This document shows, one piece after another, positions 31,649-41,650 of a DNA stretch of 53,518 bases. Below the pieces are notes generated by a model, which worked only from the letters and a program-made list of their open reading frames with translations, ran no database searches and was not told where the DNA came from. How positions within the stretch are numbered: position 1 is the first letter of the stretch; each line of letters begins with the position of its first letter. Both the position numbers and the translations under genes were made by a program. The stretch lies in NCBI GenBank assembly GCA_002794775.1, contig NBAY01000144.1, positions 1 through 53,518 on the forward strand, written 5' to 3'. The DNA is from Porodaedalea pini. Taxonomy: Eukaryota; Basidiomycota; Agaricomycetes; Hymenochaetales; Hymenochaetaceae.

Positions 31649-33032
31649 TCACGCACGAGACGTAGCGTCCTGCAGTCGGCGCTCTGCTACGTGGCTGAGA
31701 CTCACGTGCACCTGCGTGACTCCCTTACTATCCGCAGCAGCAAGCGCATCGCCGTGAAGCGTCAGGGACGGCACATCCGATGCATCAGGAAGGATCTCGA
31801 TGTCCTCCATCGCTGCCGCTGATCCCTTCGAAGCGACTCCAAGTAACTTGAAGACCGCTTTCTTGCTAGCCCAGCGCGCAGCAAACAATGCCGCGGGTGA
31901 AGGCTGCGAGCGGCAGTAAGCGATCTCCGTATCAGTAAAGTTACGTGAGATGAAAGTCGGGTTAGACGACGGGACAGCGGAAATGAGCTCCGAAATGCCA
32001 ATTAGTATGCTGTGAGTTTCAGATGATTGATATGAATTAGACTTACCATGATCGACGCCAACACCAGGAGAGCCTTTACCAGTTGCAAGGGCCTTGGCAG
32101 CAGCCTCGACATTTGAAACATTAAATGTCGCCTTTGTGGCAAACTTTTTCGGGAGCGAGTAGCTGCCGGTCTTATCGTCAAGCGCCGCACGTGCCAGAGA
32201 GTTGAGGAGAACAGGAACTTCCAGCTCGCTCGAATACGGAGGTGCGTCCTTGATCTCAACCAGTGAGTTTATGGTCATCATGGAGGTCATGGCTTTGTAG
32301 CATGCCAATGCACGCTCGCGGTTGTGGAGCTTGTACCCCTCGTACTGTGCGGGCTCGACAGCGCCGAGAAGGAAGCGAGGGTGGATGACGAGTACGGTGC
32401 CGCCAACTTGGCTGAAGCCGAAAGACGACTGTAAGATGTTGAGATTGGGACTAGTATGTGAAAGATAATGGAGCAACATACCATGATACCGGAACAGATG
32501 CCATCTGTATGGATAGTTTTCGAAGGCAACATAAGATACTCGTGCTTGCAGAAATCGGCATCGATGTTACTAAACAAGAAAGAAATGAGATCGGCACTAT
32601 AGAGGAACCAAAAATGACTTACTCTGCGTTTCGGTTTCCGGGAACGATACCTGAACCAACGGTCTGAATCAGACCGGCGAGTTGCCAAGCAGCAGATCCA
32701 CCCTTTGAATGACCACATAAGCTCTTCTGTGCCATAATTGGAACTGCATTTCCAAGTGTACGACCAAGCGTAGAGAAAACATCGTTCCAGATCTGTGTTT
32801 CATTCTTTTCGTTGGCCTTGGTGCTGGTGCCGTGGATGGAAAGAATGTTGATGTCATCTGGCATAAGGCCAAAGACAGCGAGAGCATGACGAAGAGGAGA
32901 AATATGGGGCTCTGAACTGGAAAGCATGCCATACACTGCCATTGCATCCTTTTCTTGATGAGCAGCATCCTGTTCAATCTGAGCAACACACGTCAACATG
33001 TATTCCTCGTCAACCCTATACTTATTTTGAGT
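31649..33032 (-). pseudogene. FAS2: Fatty-acid synthase alpha-subunit 3' fragment, right arm
   Basis: Mirror of 23640-25021 with the same boundaries, the same lost third acceptor and the same Lys-for-Glu change. It differs from the left arm by several substitutions (for example TCVAQ for TRIAQ, MPDDINIL for TPDDIDVL and AYCRSQ for ACCRSQ). The shared defects therefore predate the inverted duplication and the other changes came later. Confidence 0.9.
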
Positions 33033-33242
33033 TTGCAGTATGCAGCAACTGAGTGCCTTGAGCATGCAATTGAGAAGATACAGAGCACTATTGAGGAGCA
33101 GGGTGGTAATCTCTTCAAAATGAAGTTTTATGCTTGCTTGTCTTTGATCTCGTGGCAGCTCTGGTGTTGGGTCAATGATTGCAGTGTATTGATTTGTCTT
33201 CAGAGCGAAGCTGCCAAGATGCAGAGTCTAAAAAATGATTGA
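32955..33242 (+). other. Unrecognised reading frame next to FAS2 fragment, right arm
   Basis: Counterpart of the minus-strand frame at 23427-23717. The product is not recognised. Confidence 0.3.
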
Positions 33243-33385
33243 GAAATTGATCCATAGAATTATTAAGGCTTCCATTCTAGACTTATTTAATTTTCATGAC
33301 ATAATGATTTTTTGCATTTTAAAAAATGATTCTAAGGCAGGAATTAAAAAAGACCTTATATAGCTAGGTACTCTCAGACATTTGG

Positions 33386-33612
33386 ATGTACCCAACTGGG
33401 TGCCCCCAGATAATTGGGAGCACCCAACTGGGTGCCCCCAGATAATTGGGAGCACCCAACTGGGTGCCCCCAGATAATTGGGCGCACCCAACTGGGCCCC
33501 CCCAGATAATTGGGCGCACCCAACTGGGTGCCCCCAGATAATTGGGCGCACCCAGCTGGGCCCCCCAGATAATTGGGCGCACCCAACTGGGCACTCCCAG
33601 ATAATTGGGTAT
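33386..33612. repeat. 31-32-bp minisatellite, right arm
   Basis: Counterpart of 23085-23290 with one additional unit, giving a net 29-nt length difference. The units are otherwise very similar, so copy number changed after the inverted duplication. Confidence 0.9.
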
Positions 33613-33619
33613 ACTGAGT

Positions 33620-34511
33620 ATACTCAACTAGGCACCTGTAAAAGATTTAGATACAGTCAACTAGTCATATCCAATCTTTTAAGCTAGTAGTCCAGGCCTA
33701 ATATTTAAGCACAGCTTAAGCCTGATTGCTTTCAAGTCTCTCTTTCATTTCAACTTTGAATCTCTTCCCCTGCATCCTGGGATTTTACACTGTATTGATA
33801 CTTTGTGTATCTCAGAGCGTTAGATGCTTAGTACCTCAAAGTCAAGTTATGATGTTCAGAAGGTCAGCAACATGTCAGAAATGATAAGAATGCTCCAGTG
33901 GGCTTACACTCTTTCTATGTTTCGATCTCAGTTTCTCTCTTAGTTTATACTCTTTACTCTACTTAGGCATTCAAACTGATCCTAATGTATCAGACCCTTG
34001 CACTTGTTTAATTTTAAATAGCTCTACTTAAGTGTCCAGTGCAGCTATATCACTCTAGTTAGAAGTTCTCATAGAGCCTATGACATATAATCTCTCTGAT
34101 ATAGTTAGAATGCTAGAGCTTGATTCCCAATGTTTAATGTTAGAATACCATTAATGATTTCTTAGGTAGTCATTACACTTTTAGCTGACTCATATTTATT
34201 TCCATTTCTCTCATACTGCTGTACAATTTCCCTATTTCTCCATTTGTCTTACAGTATATAGAACTGCTCAATACTATCTCTATTATCTTTATTATCTTAG
34301 TCCCTCTAATAGCAACAAATATTATTTTGTCCTGTGTGTCTAGCATGCTCAGCATTCTTTCCTGTCTGACCCAGACTACTGTTGACCAAAATTCAATTCA
34401 TACCAAAGGTCAGTCACGTAGCTAATGAATCATAAACTAAACAATAGCAAGATCACTAAATTGTAGGATTAAAAACAATAAAATACAGCATTTATAAAGC
34501 CCCTAGATTTT
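33620..34511. other. AT-rich, unrecognised part of the right arm
   Basis: Mirror of 22190-23080; no gene recognised. Confidence 0.45.
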
Positions 34512-34530
34512 ATGGCAAAAACAAATTGGG

Positions 34531-34743
34531 TGTGCCCAAAAGTCCCCCAGACAGTCAGTGACAGTGACATATCTGGGCACTCCCAGGGCACTCCCACTGG
34601 GGGTGCCCAAAAACTGGGCAGGCCCAGTTGGGAGTGCCCAAATGATCTGGGTGCACCCAACTTTCCCACAGTAAAAAAAATTGGGCACACCCAACCCGCA
34701 CCCACTGGGAGTGCCCAGCAGATTGGGCACGCCCAGGGTCAAT
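34531..34743. repeat. Subterminal GGGTG/CACCC iterated motifs, right
   Basis: Mirror of 21958-22170, about 70 bp inside the right end of the element. Confidence 0.7.
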
Positions 34744-34813
34744 ACCTAAATGGTCAATTAGTTGTGTGTATGAATAGTCCTACTTGGTCTGCTCAGAGGG
34801 GTAGCCTGAAGTG

Positions 34814-34821
34814 TCTGCCGA
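34814..34821. repeat. Right 8-bp flanking direct repeat of the palindrome
   Basis: TCTGCCGA, identical and in the same orientation as at 21880-21887. Confidence 0.75.
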
Positions 34822-35009
34822 TGACCAATGTTGCTGCTTACCGCCGAGAAATGTTTTCAATTAATTCTCGTTCATATTCTCGCCCTACCCACGTGTCGTT
34901 GAAGGCCTGCATCGCAGCGTGAACCTCTTCTGATTGCTGCAGCCTTGAAACTTATAGCTGCTTTCCCTCGTCACAGACTCTGTGGAGTTCTGAGCTCGCT
35001 CGCCCGCTT

Positions 35010-36330
35010 CCATGCCTGGTCCTTCCGCCTCAGATTCCTTTCTCGCTGCTCTCTCTCAGTCCAGCGCTTGAACCACTGGAGGAATACACGTGTCCGTGGA
35101 CTGTAAACGATGTCTCTCCTGACAATATGCAATATCTCACCGCTTTTCTCGAGCAGCGGAGTTGCGTTCCTCGATGCTGGCACTGTAGGCAGCCCCCGAG
35201 CGAAGGGTACGACCGCACGATATATGCGAGCGCCGACGCTGCTGACGCAAAGTACCTCGGAACGTTCGAGTGCTTCAGCGAGTCTGGGCTCAACGTGCGG
35301 GCGCCTTGCATGGTGAGGGCAATGTGGAGGGCGATGGTAGGCAATGCGAGTGCCCTGAAAATGTCATAAGTGGTGCGTCGTTGTAGCGATTAACCATCGC
35401 CTACGCGCCGGCCGATGCTTTCTCCCCTCACTTACACTACTCCTTTGAATCCCTTTACCGGCCGCCGAACTTTACCATTTATTCATTCATAATCGGCGGC
35501 CGACTCTTCATTATAATTCTTGGTATGGACACGATCGGACGGAGGGATGTCGCTCGAACTCGATCAGCACATGGACGACCGACTCTCGTGGGGACAGGTG
35601 GAAGGAATTAGGCGAGTAGGACAAGGACGTGGGATACGGGTATGCAGTGGTGGGAGATGAGAGAGCAGGTTGGGGACTCCAACATCACTCCATGACGATC
35701 GGCAGTGTGATGTGCGCAGGCCGATCGCCGACTCACTTTCACATCCATTCACACAGACTCGGCCAAATCTTGCACTGCTTTCTTTGCTTCAGTTTAGTAT
35801 AAATTTGCAGTAGTTTGTGGAGAGATAGAGATATAGAGAGATAGGGAGATACGAGACAAGTACAGAGACAGACAGTCCCCTCTCGACCTCTAGACCGCAA
35901 TCTACTACATGCATTACTACGCACTACTCGCCCAACTATCATTCTGAAAACAGTATACACCGACTCTGTCACCGACTCTCAGAACTCCGTCACCCAATCA
36001 CCGAACGCCCTCAGCCGCTGCCATAAGTGCCGATTCTACTTGCCCGAGTCTTGGTCCAACCGGAATCCCGCAGGTATCCGTATCGCCGAGTCTTCATATC
36101 TCGAACCTCGCTCTACTTAGGTTGTCCCTCTCGGTATACCGAGTCACCGCAGTCCCCCTCGGGTCGATCACGAGCCGTAGCCCTTCGGATTAGAAGAGTC
36201 TGCACCCCTACATCGTACTAAATCCATGCCAACTTGTTCGATTGTATAAGGAATTACGAAGGGTGTAACAGCTCGGATACCATAGCTAACGAGAATTCGT
36301 AGGCCGCTTCTCTACCATGATCCTCGCTCT
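35010..36330 (+). pseudogene. 6PGDH-like pseudogene, copy P3, split by a solo LTR
   Basis: The most diverged copy. It keeps VLPP, then PPSEGYDRTIYASADAADA near 35190 and SALKMS near 35355. The first intron is interrupted by the LTR at 35382-36212. The 22-nt exon (GAATTACGAAGGGTGTAACAG near 36250) and the next exon start follow before the sequence switches, at about 36334, into the upstream flank of P4. The C-terminal exon is missing. Confidence 0.75.
35382..36212 (+). mobile_element. Solo LTR of a different retrotransposon family (E)
   Basis: 831 bp beginning TGTAG and ending CTACA, flanked by the 4-bp duplication TCGT (35378-35381 and 36213-36216). It is the reverse complement of the LTR at 52538-53377. 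TATAAA near 35799 suggests the plus strand is sense. A solo LTR is the usual product of recombination between two LTRs. It sits in an intron of P3. Confidence 0.85.
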
Positions 36331-36334
36331 TCTG

Positions 36335-37660
36335 ACTTGACGATGATACAGAGACAGATTGGCAGACTAAAGCACGGATGTATCCCTAGAGCGCTGCGAT
36401 GCGTGTGTACAAAATGTGCGATGATCCGTGATTCGGCTATCAGCCCAGGCAAGTCTATCGGAGGATAAACTGGTGCTGACGCTTTGGGTTACGCACGGCA
36501 ACAGTCGTGGAGGTTGTGAAAGGAAAGAAAGGGGACACGCGTACGTGTTGTCGACGCTGAGGCAGCATATATGATTCTGACGCGACTCGAGCAGCTTCAC
36601 ACGATGCGACACGTTCTCGCCCTTCCACTCTTCGTCTCTATCTACCACTGGACTCGACGCAATGACGCCTACAGTCGCTACCGTTGCTGCTGGTGCGATG
36701 GGCGGCTCTTGGGCATCTAGTCAGTGTAGGCCGCTGCACGGTGTACACTGCGCTCGCTGGAAGATCTCCAGCGACGGTCGAATGTGCTCAAAGAGCCGGT
36801 ATGGTTGACCTGTCCATTGCTGACCTGACCTGTCGTGCCGAATGGATCTTGAGTGTCCTCCCTCCAAGCGAGGCGCATCACTTTGCCCAATCCTTCCTCG
36901 CTGCACGCTTTCAGCCTGGCCCTTCACACTAGGTAAGCCCAACCCGCGGTGTCTCCTGCCACCGCACGCAAGATCTCTTCTCTTTTCTCGGGAACGGGAA
37001 TCGTATTCCTCGACGCGGACATCATAGGCGGTCCGCCTAACGAAGGGTACGATCCTACTATCTATGCGAGCGCCGACGCTGCCGATGCGGAGCATCTGGA
37101 CGCGTTCGGGCACTTCAGTGAGCTTGGGCTAAAGGTGCGTACGTTGCGCGATGAAGATGGTGTGGAAGATGATGGGGTAGGTGATGCTTGCGCGCTGAAG
37201 ACGTCTTATGCGGTACGTCGTGCTCATTGTGTTTGCCTATCATGACATTCATGCCAATCTCTTCGGTCGTATATGGACTCACGAAGGGTGTATCAGGTCA
37301 GGCTGTGTTATCAAGCTAGAATACCATAGCTAACGACAATTCGTAGGCCTCTTTTCCACTATGATCCTCGGTGTGATCTTCTTTTCTTTATACACTTTCG
37401 AGGATTCGATATCTCCTGACGACGTCGTCCCCAGCCACACATGCGTCCCCACCGCGTACAGCTCCTGCCCTCCTCTCCGAGCTGTCGCTCAGCCAGCCAG
37501 TTCTGCTCAGGTGTGTCGGAATGAGCGTCACGCTGATGATCTCCAAGGTATACCGCTGGGTTGGTGAGATGGAGGAGACCGCTGTTTGTCCATGCGGGGC
37601 TCTTCTCGGGTTCAAATGCTGCAAGTCATCTGGATGCGATCTCGGAACGTGCGATAATGT
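36335..37660 (+). pseudogene. 6PGDH-like pseudogene, copy P4
   Basis: Starts at ATG 36662. It shares the early frameshift of P1 (GGCGGCTCTTGGGC region), so the two descend from one decayed copy. It retains VLPPSEAHHF, FLDADIIGGPP, ASADAADAEHLDAF and a diverged C-terminal segment (SVTLMISKVYRWVGEM) near 37521. The 5' flank from 36335 and the 3' flank to 39745 are duplicated at P1. Two frame breaks and the missing end make it inactive. Confidence 0.8.
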
Positions 37661-38105
37661 CGGTCAATTTGCAGTATCGGATGTGTACGTTATGTTCGTA
37701 AAGTCCAAGTGGCTTGGTGGCTTTATAGTTGGGGTGAAAGCGCCCGACGAAGTGTGGACCTTAATAACGGCGACCAAGTCGGTGTCCAAAATCGGTCGCG
37801 CAAGTAAGTACGTACTTGATCAGAGGAAGGAAATCGTGCTCGTCGAACCACCGATGTACCACCAGTCGAGCCGAAGCAGACATGCCTGAAGTTATTGTGA
37901 GTCTAGGTTTCTTCCTATTGGTGGAGAAGTACATTTTGTGCAGTCCGAGCAAGTTGTCCAGCTATGCGCGAATGGTGAGCTGCCGGCTGGTAGGTAAGTA
38001 GGTAGGTAGTTAGGTATATTTCCCAGTTTGGGTCCCTAACCAGAAACACCGGGTCTGTATGCGACCGGTGTTTTTCTGTCGTCGATCTTTGCTGCAGAAG
38101 ATACA
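37661..38105. other. P4 downstream flank shared with P1, unrecognised
   Basis: Corresponds to 2570-2910. A continuous frame to 37889 (FVKSKWLGGFIVGVKAPDEV) is open here but interrupted in the P1 copy, and it was not recognised. Confidence 0.45.
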
Positions 38106-39378
38106 GTAGGCCCAGAAGCATAGTATCACTTGCGGTACACCTGTAGTTTGCTATAGACACTATGTTTCGGTTTGATGCAAAGAAATCTCATTAGCTTAGT
38201 GTAAGTCTTACAAATGGAGCCAGTAGAGACAGTATACAAGAAAGACTATTTTTCAGGTTGCTGGATACAAGTTTCTCCATGAAGCCAATGATGCCGTTAA
38301 TAGGTTTGCATAATTCCTGTAGGACACAATCTAAATCCAGGTGAACTAACAAGTGGTTGCCAATATATTGGTGTACAAAGTTGCTGAATTTTGCAGTTTT
38401 TAGCCCCCTAATGACTCCATTTCTCCTTGTAGGGCTTAGACTACAGCCATTTTCATAAGTCCTGTGACACGTGCATGTCACGTGAAGTGAGCCGCGTCAG
38501 AGCCAAAATGTTGAAAAAATAGAGTAAATGTTGAGTTTCTCTGTAAATTCTGCACAGTACCTGTTCATTAAGTACTCAAAAAAAAAGGCACAGTTCTCAG
38601 GAGCAGAAATATGTAAAATATGGAGCAATACATTGACTGTATAGGTGTGTAGAGATCAAACAAGTGTGGCCAGTCTGTTCTCTCATACATTTCCACTGAG
38701 ATTCAAAAATTATGGCTCCCCTACATCTACCTATAAAATTCTTTCCTGTGTCTGTAAATTATGTATATGACAATACCAACATCTCCTGCAAGTTTGAAGC
38801 CAATCCATTCAGTATTCATGGTGCAGCAGCAAGGTTTGTGTTCCACTTTGAGCTCTTTCCATCCTTGTAGCATGAACAAGAGTGGAACACAAACCTCACT
38901 GCTGCACCATGAATACTGAATGGATTGGCTTCAAACTTGCAGGAGATGTTGGTATTGTCATATACATAATTTACAGACACAGGAAAGAATTTTATAGGTA
39001 GATGTAGGGGAGCCATAATTTTTGAATCTCAGTGGAAATGTATGAGAGAACAGACTGGCCACACTTGTTTGATCTCTACACACCTATACAGTCAATGTAT
39101 TGCTCCATATTTTACATATTTCTGCTCCTGAGAACTGTGCCTTTTTTTTTGAGTACTTAATGAACAGGTACTGTGCAGAATTTACAGAGAAACTCAACAT
39201 TTACTCTATTTTTTCAACATTTTGGCTCTGACGTGGCTCACTTCACGTGACATGCACGTGTTGCAGGACTTATGAAAATGGCTGTAAGCTAATGATATTT
39301 CTTTGCATCAAAGTGAAACATAGTGTCTATAGCAAATCACAGGTGTATCACAGGTGATACAATACTTTTTGGGCCTAC
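38106..39378. mobile_element. Second copy of the TA MITE, with nested foldback element
   Basis: Same ends as 2911-3350 (GTAGGCCC and GGGCCTAC). The right TA is intact at 39379-39380; the left dinucleotide is CA. The extra length is due to the insertion at 38444-39284. Confidence 0.8.
38444..39284. mobile_element. 841-bp foldback element with TA target duplication
   Basis: Two 404-bp inverted arms (38444-38847 and 38881-39284) around a 33-nt loop, ending CAGCCATTTTC and its complement, flanked by TA at 38442-38443 and 39285-39286. The uninterrupted site is present in the other copy of the host repeat (GACTAAGC near 3256), which proves insertion and the TA duplication. The few arm differences include an A-run and a CGCGT/ACGTG change. 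Confidence 0.93.
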
Positions 39379-39550
39379 TATAGCTCAGATGAGCTACAAG
39401 CTAGTCAAGCCATATATGGCTGTTTGGCTGATCTCCAGATATTTATGTGTAGATGGGAGGGGTTATTGTGGCAGGAGAACATCAGGTACAGTTTGTCTCT
39501 AATTCTACATTTCAATATATTTATAGTATAAAAACTAAGCTATAAACATG

Positions 39551-39590
<40 letters not shown>

Positions 39591-40599
39591 GTGTTGGTAC
39601 AATGACCTGATGGTGTAAGGTGTTTGTCTTGATTGGCTGAGGGTTTAATTCCTGTTCATAATGAATTTTTGTTCTATTAGATACCATCCAATATCATATC
39701 AGAGATATCTGATATCTGATGGATCTGATGCCACATACATCATGTTATTGTTTTCATCCTATGAATTTTGGTACCTCCTTTCACCTCAAAAAACTCCTGT
39801 TTTTCTTTTCTTCTATGTCATTCCAAAAAGCATTAATCCTATAATAAATCTCTCTGTGTTATTTCTATACTTCTATGAAAACAAATTGAGTTATGCAGGT
39901 ATTGAAGAATGTGATCAGGCATTGCTTCATGCATTGGTTTTGCTTTACTCTTTGTTGTTACTATATCAGGTGAAATGAGTTGCTTGATTGAAATACATTA
40001 CAAAGCAAAATCAAGTTCTTAATTAATCAGCTAAGACCATCACTAGCATCATTAGTCTGCACTTCAATATCAATGCTAATTGGATTTCTATTAGAAGGGT
40101 CTTCATATGTTGATGCAATGTGCAAGCTTTGCTTGTTGTTCTGGAATAGACAGAGAGAGGCTATAAAAACCTTGCATTCATCCCATCAGAGAATCAGAAA
40201 CACTTAAAGCCTCAAGTCAACATATTTGTGATGTCTGAGAATGCTAAATGAGACTACATTGAGGATCTTGAGAAATGTGTGTTGCATGTTTAATATCCGA
40301 GAATTGGCCACACTCATTCTTGTTGTAGGGTCTACTGACAAAAAATGGGAAATTGAACACAAATTTACAAGGCATGGAAACCATCATTATAAATGTATGT
40401 GAACATATTATTCCTTCCTGAAAAGCTACTATAAATGCTAAAAATCATCTCTAGTCTCTTTCACTGCTGATAAAAATGAACTGGGCATAAAAAGGATCTG
40501 TGAGAAGCTTGGAACATCAGGGCCCATAATGCTCCCCCAGGACCCTCCTCCAAAAGACTCAGATGGATTGATTACATGTAAGAAATGTTTTGACTGCAT
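39379..40599. other. Repeat DNA interrupted by element C, no gene recognised
   Basis: The first part is shared with 3353-3690. From about 39775 it resembles the flanks of element B (10480-10489 joined to 16801-17640), giving an uninterrupted version of the B insertion site. A TAA microsatellite lies at 39552-39588. Confidence 0.6.
39552..39588. repeat. TAA microsatellite, about 12 units
   Basis: An uninterrupted TAA/ATA run. The corresponding place near 3529 has only one or two such units. Confidence 0.95.
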
Positions 40600-41024
40600 T
40601 GTCAGGACTTGAACTTTTCCTTTCTTTTTATTTCCCCTTTATCATTTCTTTTCTTTTAATCACTCCTTTTTCATTATAACTAATTGTCTTTTCAATCATT
40701 CCCCACACTCCCTTCACATGACCTTCATTTGTTCCATTCTGTTCCTTTATGTAATATTAGATAAAATAGTCTCATGGTCACCGCTATAGGAGGCATCAGG
40801 AATTGCATGAACTCCTTGTTCTGCTTTTCCTCTTACCTCTGCGACGACCTAGGTGAGACTCGTTCCCTCTGTATTAGTTCAGACTTGTATTAATCCTCTT
40901 ACCTCCGTGATGACCTAGTCTGAGTACAGCGTGTCCCGAGTCCCCACTCAAGTATAGCACATCCCAGACAACAGTCAGCCGAGGCCTGCCCAGTCCGAGT
41001 CGTCTCCCAGACTCCTGCCTAACA
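40600..41024 (+). repeat. Element C 5' LTR
   Basis: 425 bp, TGTCAGGACT...CTGCCTAACA. The TATA box is degraded (CTATAGGAG) compared with A and D, so promoter activity is probably reduced. Confidence 0.92.
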
Positions 41025-41650
41025 TAAAAGCAGAACCCCACCCAGGCTCATCCCCAGCGTACATCATCACTGTTGACTCGCCTTCACTCGATCTAGAGGA
41101 GCGCTCCCCTCAACGGACTTGATGTGAAAACCCCCTAAACGACAACCCTCAACCCTGCCCGGACATTTTCGGATGTTTGTGTATTATGTAAACCTTCAAA
41201 CCGACACCTTCTGACCCTGGCTCTCCACATCTCCCTTTGGTGGAGAAGCCACTTAACCTGGATGTGGGTGACATTATGTGTTCAGTCATCAACATTATTG
41301 TCGATTGTTATCTCTGCCGCGTCTTTCTGCCTCATCATCAACTTTGCCGACAAACCTGTTCAACGTTGGCATAACCCTAGACCGAATGAACAACCGATCC
41401 CTGTTCCCCCACCATCTTAGACAAAGTAGATATCACCGAGGAACAGCATCGAGCCCTCCCTTCATCAGCATGGTGGGACCCAGATCGACCAAGTTACATC
41501 GCAACTGACAACAGCGGTGTCATACACAAGATCTGGTACAGCAATATCAACAAGTGTTGGTATTCAACAACAGCAGAAGGGAAAAGGGCGAGGTGGTCCC
41601 CAGCTGTCCCTCTATCACCCACACCATCAACTTCGACAGTAACGCTACCG

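Larger units (their letters stand above)
21888..34813. mobile_element. Giant palindromic foldback element carrying captured host gene fragments
   Basis: A 12,926-bp unit consisting of inverted arms of 6,286 and 6,317 bp around a 323-bp unique spacer (28174-28496). Its ends are CACTTCAGGCTAC and the exact reverse complement, and it is flanked by the direct repeat TCTGCCGA. Each arm has, from outside to inside, subterminal GGGTG/CACCC repeats, an AT-rich stretch, a second minisatellite, FAS2, cyclin, eS6 and HSP90 fragments, and an unrecognised inner segment. No transposase is visible, so it would be non-autonomous. An 8-bp duplication would suit hAT-like transposases, but the CACTT end is not the usual hAT terminus. 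Sequence differences between the arms and the unique spacer argue against a simple assembly fold-back. Confidence 0.8.
28497..34813 (-). repeat. Palindrome right arm
   Basis: Reverse complement of the left arm. The inner third (eS6, HSP90 and inner sequence) is identical or nearly so. The FAS2 and outer parts carry scattered substitutions. Confidence 0.95.

Noticed and set aside
21888..34813. Palindrome as a sequencing or assembly fold-back artefact
   Set aside because: A 323-bp spacer without symmetry, arm-specific substitutions, a minisatellite copy difference and flanking direct repeats argue for real DNA. Long-read confirmation would still be decisive.
21888..34813. Palindrome as a Helitron
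   Set aside because: Gene capture fits, but Helitrons lack terminal inverted repeats and target duplications and end in a hairpin plus CTRR. Here both ends are inverted repeats with flanking duplication.
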